From: Solirubrobacterales bacterium
Lineage (GTDB): Bacteria; Actinomycetota; Thermoleophilia; Solirubrobacterales; Solirubrobacteraceae
NCBI GenBank assembly: GCA_027315115.1
Contig: DAHUYQ010000064.1
Location: 29,069-93,068, forward strand
Direction of reading: 5' to 3'
DNA length: 64,000 bases
In this document: positions 51,192 to 59,566 of the stretch, one piece after another
Numbering within the stretch: position 1 is the stretch's first letter
Layout: each line of letters starts with the position of its first letter
Made by a program: the position numbers and the translations under genes
Notes under the pieces: generated by a model
What the model was told of the DNA's origin: nothing
Seen by the model: only the letters and a program-made list of their open reading frames with translations
Databases searched by the model: none

Positions 51192-52271
51192 TCAGGCGCG
51201 CGAGAACGGCCTGTGATGCGCGGCGCCAAGCCGGTCGAGGGCCAGCGTGAGCACCCTCGTCGTCTGCGCCGCCAGCGCCGCCTCGGCGGCGGCAAGCTCC
51301 GCGGAGAGGTCGGCCGGCGCGTCGCTCCGCGCAGGGCGCTCGGCCGCGGGGGGCGGCTCGGTGGCCTCGGCGGCGTCGGCGGCCACAGGCCCGGGCGGGG
51401 CGTCGGCGGCCACAGGCTCGGGCGGGTCGTCGGCGGCCACAGGCCCGGCCACGGCGTCAGGCTCGGCCACGGCCTCGGGCTCGGCGGCGGCCTCGGGCTC
51501 GGCAGGGCCTGCCGCGGCTTCGGGCTCGGCCGCGGCTTCAGGCCGGGCCACGGCGCCAGGCCCGGCGGCGGCCTCGGGCTCGGCAGGGCCTGCCGCGGCT
51601 TCGGGCTCCGGGGCCTCCACCGCGGCCTCCATCGAGGGCTCGCGGTCGGCAGCGACGTCTGCGCGCTTGGCTTTGCGGCGGAAGAGCCGCGCGAAGAAGC
51701 CGAGCCGTGGGGCCTGCTCGGCCGGCTCTGCGGACGCTTCCGCGTCCACGTGCGTCTCTGCCGCCTCCGGGCCCGCGTCTTCCCCGGCCTGCGGAGCTTC
51801 CCGGCCCTCGGCTGCCGGCTCCTGCCGGGCTTGCACCTCGGGGTCCTCGTGGGGCTGGGGCGTTGCCACGTCGTTCATCTCGACCTCCGCCACGTCATGC
51901 GTCTCCACGTCCGCCTCGGCCGGGGCCTCGTCGGCGGCACGCGCCTGCACCTCCTCGACGGAGCTCTGCTCGGGGATCTCTTGCTCCACCTCGTCGCCCT
52001 CGCCGTCCCGGCCCGCCTCTTCGAGAGAGGGATCGGGCAGCTCCTGGAAGACGCTGAGCGTCACCTTCGTGCCCCAGCCCGACGGCTTGAGCTCGACCTT
52101 GCCGCGAGCAGCCTCCGCCTCCCATTCGACGGTCTGCTCGGGCTCGATCTTCGTGATCTTGATCTCGCCCAGCTCGCCCAGATGGCGAGCAAGCGCGGCT
52201 GGATCGCTCAGCTCCGCCCAAAGCTCAGGCGGCGACTTCACGAGCGTGCGCTGCACCTCGGAGGAGATCAT
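51192..52271 (-). CDS. START/SRPBCC-like domain plus low-complexity Ala/Pro/Glu repeats
   Basis: A 359-residue protein. Residues 1-80 (MISSEVQRTLVKSPPELWAEL, then VTLSVFQELPDPS) look like a polyketide-cyclase/START fold. The middle is acidic; RLGFFARLFRRKAKRA near 190 is a basic patch. Residues 205-310 are repeats of Ala-Glu-Pro units, mirrored in DNA by repeats (51470-51610). The final helix is LSAELAAAEAALAAQTTRVLTLALDRLG. No known family for the whole. Could be a membrane- or division-related adapter. Confidence 0.6.
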   Translation of the reverse strand: MISSEVQRTLVKSPPELWAELSDPAALARHLGELGEIKITKIEPEQTVEWEAEAARGKVELKPSGWGTKVTLSVFQELPDPSLEEAGRDGEGDEVEQEIPEQSSVEEVQARAADEAPAEADVETHDVAEVEMNDVATPQPHEDPEVQARQEPAAEGREAPQAGEDAGPEAAETHVDAEASAEPAEQAPRLGFFARLFRRKAKRADVAADREPSMEAAVEAPEPEAAAGPAEPEAAAGPGAVARPEAAAEPEAAAGPAEPEAAAEPEAVAEPDAVAGPVAADDPPEPVAADAPPGPVAADAAEATEPPPAAERPARSDAPADLSAELAAAEAALAAQTTRVLTLALDRLGAAHHRPFSRA

Positions 52272-52439
52272 CGCCCACGATTTCGAGCGGCTTCGTAGGA
52301 CTCCTTCTGCCGGGCGCGGTCGTGCACGATCTCATGCCGTTGCCGTCTCCAGACGACCGAGGCGTCGGGCATCGAGCGCGCACAGACGTGCGGCGCCTTC
52401 CGCGCGCGAGCGGTCTGAAAGCGCCCCTGCTAAGAGACT

Positions 52440-53483
52440 CTAAGCCGACGCCGCCGCGCTGGCGCTGCCGATCATCCCGCGCTCGTGCAGGATCTCGGCG
52501 ATCTGGACCGCGTTGGTGGCGGCGCCCTTGCGCAGGTTGTCGGCCACGATCCACATGTCGATCGCGCCGGGATGGCCGGCGTCCTGGCGGATGCGGCCCA
52601 CGAAGACCTCGTCGGAGCCGTCAGCGTCGATCGCGAGCGGGTAGACGGCGCTGGCGGGATCGTCGAGCACTCTGACGCCGGGGGCGCCGCGCAGCAGCTC
52701 GCGCGCCTGCTCCGCGGACAGCGGCTTTCTGGTCTGCACGTTGACCGCCTCGGAGTGGGCGTTGACGACGGGCACGCGCACGCAGGTGGCGCTCACGGCG
52801 ATGCTCTGGTCGCCGAGGATCTTGCGCGTCTCGTTGATGAGCTTGCGCTCCTCGTCGGTGTGGTCGTCGCCCTCCGGGAAGGAGCCGGCGTGCGGCAGCG
52901 CGTTGAAGGCGATCTGGTGCGCGTAGGCGTCGGGCGCGGGCGGCTCCTGGTCGTGCAGCAGCGCGTGCGACTGGGCGATCAGCTCCTCCACCGCCTTGCG
53001 TCCGGTGCCCGAGACCGCCTGGTAGGTGGAGATGACCAGCCGCTCGATCCCGGCGGCGTCGTGGATCGGCTTGAGCGCCACGACCATCTGCATCGTCGAG
53101 CAGTTCGGGTTGGCGATGATCCCGTGGTGGCCGGCGAGCGCGTCCGGGTTGACCTCGGCGACCACGAGCGGCACGTCGTCGCTCATCCGCCAGCGCGATG
53201 AGTTGTCGATCGCGATCGCGCCGGCCGCGGCGAACCGGGGCGCCCACTGCCCCGAGGTCGAGCCGCCCGCGGAGAAGATCGCCACGTCGAACCCCTGGAT
53301 CGCCTCCTCGGAGAGCCCCTGCACGACCAGTCCCCCCTCCAGCTCGCGCCCGACGGAGCGCTCCGAGGCGAACGGCACGATGTCGCGCGCGGGGAAGCCC
53401 CGCTCCTTCAGCAGCCGCAGCATCAGCGTCCCCACCTGCCCGGTGGCGCCGACGACCGCGACTCGATAGCCCTCGTTGCTCAT
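52440..53483 (-). CDS. asd: aspartate-semialdehyde dehydrogenase
   Basis: NADPH-dependent step from aspartyl-phosphate to the semialdehyde in lysine/threonine/methionine synthesis. The 347-residue protein has VAVVGATGQVGTLMLRLL near 7, SAGGSTS near 73, the catalytic Cys in ANPNCSTMQMV near 128, and the His/Arg region. Standard length. ATG at 53483. No aspartokinase is adjacent. Confidence 0.94.
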   Translation of the reverse strand: MSNEGYRVAVVGATGQVGTLMLRLLKERGFPARDIVPFASERSVGRELEGGLVVQGLSEEAIQGFDVAIFSAGGSTSGQWAPRFAAAGAIAIDNSSRWRMSDDVPLVVAEVNPDALAGHHGIIANPNCSTMQMVVALKPIHDAAGIERLVISTYQAVSGTGRKAVEELIAQSHALLHDQEPPAPDAYAHQIAFNALPHAGSFPEGDDHTDEERKLINETRKILGDQSIAVSATCVRVPVVNAHSEAVNVQTRKPLSAEQARELLRGAPGVRVLDDPASAVYPLAIDADGSDEVFVGRIRQDAGHPGAIDMWIVADNLRKGAATNAVQIAEILHERGMIGSASAAASA

Positions 53484-53537
53484 GAAGGCCAGCCTATCGC
53501 GCCGCCGATCGAGAATCGAACCGGGGTCGGCGGCGCT

Positions 53538-54005
53538 CTACGGCTTGATCGCCATGAAGAGGATCGTGACCAGCACGAGCACGCTGAGCAGCCCGCCGAC
53601 CACGTTCAGCCGCCGGGTCAGGCGACGATAGTCCTCGCCGGGCTCGCCGCCCGCGGCTAGGTCGCGTTCGATCGTCTCCTGGGCCTTCTTGCTGGTGGGG
53701 ATCATGACCGCGCCGACGAGGCCGCCGATCACGACGATCGCGCCGATCCCCCACTGCACGAAGAAGTCTTTGAAGTAGCCGCCTTCGGCGGCCAGGTAGA
53801 GGCCGGCGCCGAGCACGATCACCAGCGCCCCGTTGACCAGCGCCCTGTCGATGACCCGCTCGATGCGGTGCATCAGCGGCAGGCTCCGCGGGTCCTGCCG
53901 GGCGGCGATCGCGAACATGATCGGGTAGGCGAACACCACGCCGAAGGCGAGCACCACGCCGATGATGTGGATGCCGAGCACGACGTTGTAGACGCTCACC
54001 GCCAT
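53538..54005 (-). CDS. DUF2269-like four-helix membrane protein
   Basis: A 155-residue membrane protein with about four hydrophobic helices (YNVVLGIHIIGVVLAFGVVFAY at the start, VNGALVIVLGAGLYLA, IGAIVVIGGLVGAVMIP, and a C-terminal VVGGLLSVLVLVTILFMA). The first helix carries the His of DUF2269 proteins. Function unknown. Alone between asd and the methylmalonyl-CoA mutase. Confidence 0.7.
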   Translation of the reverse strand: MAVSVYNVVLGIHIIGVVLAFGVVFAYPIMFAIAARQDPRSLPLMHRIERVIDRALVNGALVIVLGAGLYLAAEGGYFKDFFVQWGIGAIVVIGGLVGAVMIPTSKKAQETIERDLAAGGEPGEDYRRLTRRLNVVGGLLSVLVLVTILFMAIKP

Positions 54006-54049
54006 CGGGCGCGATCGTATTGAGTGGGGGCGACGCTCGGCCGGACGGC

Positions 54050-54201
54050 TCAGACCAGATGCCGGGGCGTGACCAGGTGGATGCGCGAGTCCGTCTCCGC
54101 GTCCGCCGCGAGCCCGGCCGCGAACCCGTGGCGCGCGAAGAAGTAGAGATCAGGCGGCTTCCGGGGCGCGAGGTATCGCCCGAGCGCTTCCAGCTTGGCC
54201 T
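54050..54201 (-). pseudogene. fragment of a DUF234-type ATPase C-terminus
   Basis: A minus-strand frame directly after the mutase stop reads [39 protein letters not shown] and closes at HLV. The FFARHGF segment followed by a short helix and a final beta strand resembles the C-terminal end of DUF234 (archaeal-type AAA ATPase) proteins. There is no start codon and no ATPase body, so it is probably a relic. Confidence 0.4.
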
Positions 54202-55815
54202 TCAGAACGTAGGCGCGTACTTGCCGAAGACGTCCTGCATCGCGCCGCAGACCTCGCCCAGGGAGCAGCGGTCGCCCAGCGCCTGCTTGATGAAGGGCAC
54301 GAGGTTCTGCGTGCCGGTGGCCGCGTCGCGCAGCTCCTGCAGGCGCTGCACCACGATCGCCTGGTCGCGGTTTGCCTTGAAGGCCGTGAGGCGCTCCACC
54401 TGTTCGCGCTCGGACTCGGGGTCCACGCGCAGCAGGTCGGGAACCTCCAGCTCCTCCTCCTCGAAGGCGTTGACGCCGACCACGATGTCCTGGCCGGTGC
54501 GGTAGCGCTCCTGGTAGCCCCAGGCAGACTCGTCTATCTCGCCGGTGATGAACTCGATCGCGTTGACCGACCCGCCGAGCGCGTCGACCTTCGCGATCAG
54601 CTCGTTCGCTCGCTCTTCGATCTCGTCGGTCAGCGCCTCGACGAAGTACGACCCGGCGAACGGGTCCACCGTGTCGGCCGCGCCCGACTCGTTGGCGAGG
54701 ATCTGCTGGGTGCGGAGCGCGATCTTCGCCGCCCGCTCGGTGGGCAGCGCCAGCGCCTCGTCGAAGCCGTTGGTGTGCAGCGACTGGGTGCCGCCGCAGA
54801 CCGCGGCGAAGCCCTGCAGCGCGACCCGCACGATGTTGTTCTCGGGCTGCTGGGCGGTCAGCGTCACGCCGCCGGTCTGGGTGTGGAAGCGCAGCATCAT
54901 CGACTTCGGGTTGGTCGCGCCGAAGCGCTCGCGCATGATGTGGGCCCACATCCTCCGCGCGGCCCTGAACTTGGCGACCTCCTGGAAGACGTTGTTGTGG
55001 CCGTTGAAGAAGAAGGCCAGGCGCGGGGCGAAGTCATCCACGGGCAGGCCCCGGTCGATCGCGGCCTGCACGTAGGCGATCCCGGACGACAGGGTGAAGG
55101 CGACCTCCTGCACGGCCGAGCAGCCCTTCTCGCGGAAGTGGTAGCCGGAGATCGAGATCGTGTTCCAGCGCGGAACGCGCTCGCGGCAGTACTCGAAGAT
55201 GTCGGTCGTCAGCCGCATCGTGGCCGGCGGCGGGTAGATGTAGTTGCCGCGCGCGATGTACTCCTTGAGCACGTCGTTCTGGGTGGTGCCGCGCAGCTTC
55301 TCGCTGGGCACGCCCTGCTCCTCCCCGACCAGCTCGTAGAGCGCCAGCAGGCAGGCCGCGGGCGCGTTGATCGTCATCGAGGTGGAGACCTGGTCCAGCG
55401 GGATGCCGTCGAAGGCGGTGCGCATGTCGTCGATCGTGTCGATCGCCACGCCGGTGCGGCCGACCTCGCCAAGGCAGCGGGGATTGTCAGAGTCCAAACC
55501 GAGCTGTGTGGGCAGGTCGAAGGCCATCGAGAGGCCGGTCGAGCCCTTGGAGAGCAGATAGCGGTAGCGCTCGTTGCTCTCCTTCGCGGAGGCGTAGCCG
55601 GCGTACTGGCGCATCGTCCAGATCTGTTTGCGGTACATCTCGCGGTGCACGCCGCGCGCGTAGGGAAACTCGCCCGGCTCGCCGAGATCCAGCTCCGCCG
55701 GAAGGTCCGCCTCGGTGTAGAGAGGCCCGATCTCGATGCCGGAGTCGGTGAAGCGGCGGGGGTCCTCTGGGCCCACGATCGGGGCCACTGTCATGTGCTC
55801 GTTGCTCTGTGTCAT
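54202..55815 (-). CDS. methylmalonyl-CoA mutase (acyl-CoA mutase) large subunit, catalytic domain only
   Basis: Interconverts methylmalonyl-CoA and succinyl-CoA (or a related acyl-CoA). The 537-residue protein is the TIM-barrel substrate domain ([30 protein letters not shown] near 60; [18 protein letters not shown] region at 120; [18 protein letters not shown] near 305). The C-terminal B12-binding domain of the 700-residue enzymes is absent and no small subunit is in the window; it should be encoded elsewhere. ATG at 55815. Confidence 0.88.
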   Translation of the reverse strand: MTQSNEHMTVAPIVGPEDPRRFTDSGIEIGPLYTEADLPAELDLGEPGEFPYARGVHREMYRKQIWTMRQYAGYASAKESNERYRYLLSKGSTGLSMAFDLPTQLGLDSDNPRCLGEVGRTGVAIDTIDDMRTAFDGIPLDQVSTSMTINAPAACLLALYELVGEEQGVPSEKLRGTTQNDVLKEYIARGNYIYPPPATMRLTTDIFEYCRERVPRWNTISISGYHFREKGCSAVQEVAFTLSSGIAYVQAAIDRGLPVDDFAPRLAFFFNGHNNVFQEVAKFRAARRMWAHIMRERFGATNPKSMMLRFHTQTGGVTLTAQQPENNIVRVALQGFAAVCGGTQSLHTNGFDEALALPTERAAKIALRTQQILANESGAADTVDPFAGSYFVEALTDEIEERANELIAKVDALGGSVNAIEFITGEIDESAWGYQERYRTGQDIVVGVNAFEEEELEVPDLLRVDPESEREQVERLTAFKANRDQAIVVQRLQELRDAATGTQNLVPFIKQALGDRCSLGEVCGAMQDVFGKYAPTF

Positions 55816-55862
55816 CGGTGCTCGTTCCTCTGGGTAGCCGCCTCAGAGGTTATCCTTCCCCT

Positions 55863-56804
55863 GTGCCCACCTGCCTTGTCACCGGCGGCGCCGGCTTCCT
55901 CGGGTCCCATCTCTGCGACGAGCTGATTGCCCGCGGGCACCGCGTGATCTGCGTCGACAACCTCGAGACGGGGTCGCTCGTCAACATCGAGCACATCCGC
56001 GACCCGGACCGCTTCGTCCACCTGAACATCGACATCATCGAGCCCTACTACGTCGATGAGCCCGTCGACTTCGTCTATCACCTGGCCTCCCCGGCGTCTC
56101 CGATCGACTACCTGCGGCTGCCGCTGCACACGCTGAAGGTCGGCTCCTACGGCACCCACCACACGCTCGGGCTGGCCAAGGCCCACCGCGCCCGCTTCCT
56201 GATCGCCTCCACCAGCGAGGTCTACGGCGACCCGCACGTGCATCCGCAGCCGGAGAGCTACTGGGGCCACGTCAACCCGATCGGCCCGCGGGGCGTCTAC
56301 GACGAGGCCAAGCGCTACGCGGAGGCGCTGACGATGGCCTACCACCGCCAGCAGGGCGTGGACACGGCGATCATCAGGATCTTCAACACCTACGGCGCCC
56401 GCATGCGCCCGCACGACGGCCGCGCGATTCCCACCTTCCTGCGCCAGGCGCTCGCCAACCGGCCGATCACGGTCTTCGGCGACGGCAGCCAGACCCGCTC
56501 CTTCTGCTACGTCAGCGACCTGATCAGGGGCATGATCGCCCTGTCCGAGTCGGGCTACCACGATCCCGTCAACGTCGGCAACCCGGACGAGTTCACGCTG
56601 CTGGAGCTGGCCAAGGCGGTGCTCGAGGTGACCGGCTCGCAGTCGGAGATCGTCTTCGAGGCGCTGCCGATCGACGATCCCAAGCAGCGTCGCCCCGAGA
56701 TCGCGCTGGCGCGCGATCTGCTCGGATGGTCGCCGCAAGTCGCCCTGATCGACGGTCTGCGGCGGACGATCGAGTCCGCCGGCGTGGAGACGCTTGTCGG
56801 CTGA
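55863..56804 (+). CDS. UDP-glucuronate decarboxylase (NAD-dependent SDR)
   Basis: Makes UDP-xylose from UDP-glucuronate. The 313-residue extended SDR has [13 protein letters not shown] near 6-18, the YDEAKRYAE catalytic Tyr/Lys near 142, and [12 protein letters not shown], typical of UXS. GTG 55863 chosen so that the protein starts just before the NAD-binding loop. First gene of the polysaccharide cluster. Confidence 0.9.
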   Translation: MPTCLVTGGAGFLGSHLCDELIARGHRVICVDNLETGSLVNIEHIRDPDRFVHLNIDIIEPYYVDEPVDFVYHLASPASPIDYLRLPLHTLKVGSYGTHHTLGLAKAHRARFLIASTSEVYGDPHVHPQPESYWGHVNPIGPRGVYDEAKRYAEALTMAYHRQQGVDTAIIRIFNTYGARMRPHDGRAIPTFLRQALANRPITVFGDGSQTRSFCYVSDLIRGMIALSESGYHDPVNVGNPDEFTLLELAKAVLEVTGSQSEIVFEALPIDDPKQRRPEIALARDLLGWSPQVALIDGLRRTIESAGVETLVG

Positions 56805-56875
56805 GCAGGGCCGCCCAAGGCGTCTCGGGCGGACATCGCGGTGCATGGATTTCGCCCTTTGTGGGGAATCCGCAC

Positions 56876-58495
56876 ATGGTTCGACCGCTACATATGGGAG
56901 CCTTGGGCGTTGTGAGCAGTGAGATGGCACCGCGTTCCGCCGGGACGTCAACGCTGCAAACGCCGCCAGAGGAGCTGCCGCTCCGCGGCCTGACCGCGGC
57001 GGAGGCCACCGTCTCGGCGGCGAGCGCGCATGCTGCGGGCAACGGGCGCGACATGCGCCGCAAGCGGCCGCCCGCGATCTCCTTCGTGCTGCGGCTGGAC
57101 ACCGCGCGCCGCGCGGCACGCGTGGTCTCGCTGCTGGCGCTCGACTTCCTGGGCGTGGCGCTGGCGATCTTCACGGCGCTGGCCCTGAAGGCGGCGCTGC
57201 TCTCGACGGTGAGCTTCACCGACGTCGTGCACGGCACCCGCAGCTACGTCGCGCTGGCCTACCTGATCACGGCGCTGCTGTTCGCGCGCTCGGGCCTGTA
57301 CTCCGATCGCAACCAGCGCCCGGGGCTGACCCGCATCGTCGCGTGCATCTTCCAGGTGATGATCCTGATGTTGCTGCTCGCGCTGGCCGAGAACATGCAC
57401 TTCTCCAGCTACTACATCTTCTACGGGTCCTTCGCCTTCGCAGTGCTCTACGTGGGGACGCTCAGGCATCTCTACGAGCTCGTCACGGGCGGGATGCTGC
57501 GAGCGGCCGGCTACAGGCGCCGGGCGGTGCTGGTCGGAACCGGGGAGCAGATCAAAGACGTCGCGCACGCGCTGCGCGACGGCTCGCACGCGCCGTCGCC
57601 GATCCAGATCGTCGGCTTCCTCTCCCCGCAGGTGCTGCCCGCCAACGGGCTGCGCTCGCTGGGAAGCCTCGACAGGCTCGACGAGGTGCTCGCCGCCGAG
57701 CGCGTGGACGAGGTGATCATCGCCGATCCGGACTTCCCGCAGGCGCAGGCGGTCGATCTGGTGGAGCGCTGCCATCGTCGCGGCGTGCGGGTGCGGATCG
57801 CGCCCTCAACGATGGAGTTGCTGATCCACCGCGCCGAGTTCGTGCCCGGCGAGTCGGTGCCGCTGTTTGAGCTGACCCCGCCGGTCTTCGAGGGCATCGA
57901 CTACGCGTTGAAGCGCACCTTCGACGTGATCGGCTCGATCCTGCTGCTGGCGCTGCTGAGTCCGCTGCTGCTGCTGGTCGCGATCGCCGTGCGGGTCTCC
58001 TCGCGCGGTCCGGTCCTGTTCGGCTCCCACCGGCCCGGCATCGGCCAGCAGCCGTTTCAGTGCCTGAAGTTCCGCACGATGCACACCGACGCCGAGCAGC
58101 AGCAGGCCGATCTGGAATCGATGAACGAGGCTTCGGGCGCGCTGTTCAAGATTCGCGACGATCCCCGCCTGACGGCGGTCGGGCGGCTGCTGCGGCGCTT
58201 CTCGCTGGACGAGCTGCCACAGCTCATCAACGTCCTGCGCGGCGAGATGTCGCTCGTCGGGCCGCGGCCGCTGCCGGTGCGCGACTTCGAGCTGCTGGAG
58301 GACTGGCACCGCAAGCGCTACCTGGTGCTTCCCGGGATGACCGGCCTGTGGCAGGTCTCGGGCCGCTCCGAGCTCGACTTCGACGATCTGGTGCGCCTCG
58401 ACTTCATCTACCTGGAGCGCTGGTCGCTCGCGCTCGACTTCGCGATCATCGTGAAGACGATCCCGGCGGTGCTATCGCGCCGCGGCGCCTACTGA
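56876..58495 (+). CDS. polyprenyl glycosylphosphotransferase (exopolysaccharide initiation)
   Basis: Membrane enzyme that puts the first sugar-phosphate onto undecaprenyl phosphate. About 540 residues from ATG 56876 (ATG 56894 and 56924 are alternatives). Four to five transmembrane helices lie in the N-terminal part, a NAD-like domain around 230-350, then the bacterial sugar transferase domain with KRTFDVIGSILLLA near 390, FRTMHTDAE, SLDELPQLINVLRGEMSLVGPRP, and PGMTGLWQVSGRSELDFDD. Sits 72 bases after the UXS gene. Confidence 0.9.
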   Translation: MVRPLHMGALGVVSSEMAPRSAGTSTLQTPPEELPLRGLTAAEATVSAASAHAAGNGRDMRRKRPPAISFVLRLDTARRAARVVSLLALDFLGVALAIFTALALKAALLSTVSFTDVVHGTRSYVALAYLITALLFARSGLYSDRNQRPGLTRIVACIFQVMILMLLLALAENMHFSSYYIFYGSFAFAVLYVGTLRHLYELVTGGMLRAAGYRRRAVLVGTGEQIKDVAHALRDGSHAPSPIQIVGFLSPQVLPANGLRSLGSLDRLDEVLAAERVDEVIIADPDFPQAQAVDLVERCHRRGVRVRIAPSTMELLIHRAEFVPGESVPLFELTPPVFEGIDYALKRTFDVIGSILLLALLSPLLLLVAIAVRVSSRGPVLFGSHRPGIGQQPFQCLKFRTMHTDAEQQQADLESMNEASGALFKIRDDPRLTAVGRLLRRFSLDELPQLINVLRGEMSLVGPRPLPVRDFELLEDWHRKRYLVLPGMTGLWQVSGRSELDFDDLVRLDFIYLERWSLALDFAIIVKTIPAVLSRRGAY

Positions 58496-58545
58496 GGGAT
58501 CGCGCCCGCCGTGCGTCTCGAAGGCGTCTGCGGAGCCGCTGGCCA

Positions 58546-58562
58546 GGCGCCCGTCGGGCGCC
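58546..58562. terminator. hairpin between convergent glycosyl genes
   Basis: Perfect 7-bp stem GGCGCCC/GGGCGCC with loop GTC, 50 bases after the phosphotransferase stop and 11 before the convergent glycosyltransferase end. No T-run on either side, so termination would be by a GC-only hairpin or Rho. Confidence 0.35.
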
Positions 58563-58572
58563 CCGAAGGCGC

Positions 58573-59553
58573 CTACCGAGTCTCGACCAGCTTCTCGCGG
58601 CTGCGGCGGCGGACGGGCAGGCACACGGCCTCGCGGCTGGCGAACGCCTGGTGGTAGACCTGCCAGGTGGCGCGGCCGGCGTCCTCCCATGACCATCGCG
58701 GCGGCTTGGGCGCCGGACGTCGCAGCCCCTGGGCGGCCTGTACCAGCCCCTCCAGGTCGCCGGGCTCCACCAGCGTCGCACGGTCGTGCAGCACCTCGCG
58801 CAGCGCAGGCAGGTCGAACGCGGCCACCGGCGCCCCGCATGCCAGCGCCTCGACCGCGGGAAGTCCGAAGCCCTCCTCGGCGGAGGGCAGCAGCAGGGCG
58901 TGAGCGCCGCTGTAGATCGCGGCCAGCTCATCGTCTGAGACCTTGCCGGTGAGCGTGACGCCTGAGAGCTCTCGCGTCCAGGGCCCAGCGCAGCCGACGA
59001 GCACGAGCGGCATCTCCCGGCGGGTGGCGACGAGCTTGGCGATCGGCTTCCGCGGGTCCGGACGCTGCATCGATCCGACCCAGAGGAGATAGGACTTGGG
59101 CAGGCCAAAGCGCTTTTGCACGGCAGAGATATGCTCCGCGTCACGCTGATAGAAGGCTGGGTCCGGCGCCTCGGGGATGATCGAGATCCGCCGCTCGTCC
59201 AGCCCGAGACCTGCGACCGCGTCGGCCGCGACCGCCTTCGTCGGCACGATCACCCGCGCCGCGCGCTGCACGGCGAGGTGCCGCAGGTGAGGCATGCACG
59301 CCATCCGCAGGTGCTCGCTGCGACGCTTGAGCGCGGCCAGGTCGTGCAGCGTGACGACCATCGGACAGGGGCTGCGCAGGATCGCGCCCTGCATCCAGGG
59401 AGCATGGAAGACGTCGGCGTGACGGGGCCTGTGCGTCTCGACGATCTCGGAACGCTCGGCCTTCGTGCTCCGCAGCGCGCACAGCAGCGAGCGCGCATAA
59501 CGGCCGATGCCACCCGTCTCCGAGGATGGCCGGCTGTCGAATGCGACCCTCAC
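58573..59553 (-). CDS. GT-B glycosyltransferase (group 1 family)
   Basis: A 326-residue protein from GTG 59553, reading VRVAFDSRPSSETGGIGRYARSLL (donor/acceptor GG-GR motif), LHDLAALKRR, IIPEAPDPAF, and the E-x7-E region ALLLPSAEEGFGLPAVEALACGAPV near 235-260. The longer open frame runs into the next gene, so the GTG was chosen; it lies 13 bases after the ligase stop. Likely adds a sugar in exopolysaccharide assembly. Confidence 0.88.
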   Translation of the reverse strand: MRVAFDSRPSSETGGIGRYARSLLCALRSTKAERSEIVETHRPRHADVFHAPWMQGAILRSPCPMVVTLHDLAALKRRSEHLRMACMPHLRHLAVQRAARVIVPTKAVAADAVAGLGLDERRISIIPEAPDPAFYQRDAEHISAVQKRFGLPKSYLLWVGSMQRPDPRKPIAKLVATRREMPLVLVGCAGPWTRELSGVTLTGKVSDDELAAIYSGAHALLLPSAEEGFGLPAVEALACGAPVAAFDLPALREVLHDRATLVEPGDLEGLVQAAQGLRRPAPKPPRWSWEDAGRATWQVYHQAFASREAVCLPVRRRSREKLVETR

Positions 59554-59566
59554 CTGCCTGGGCGCC

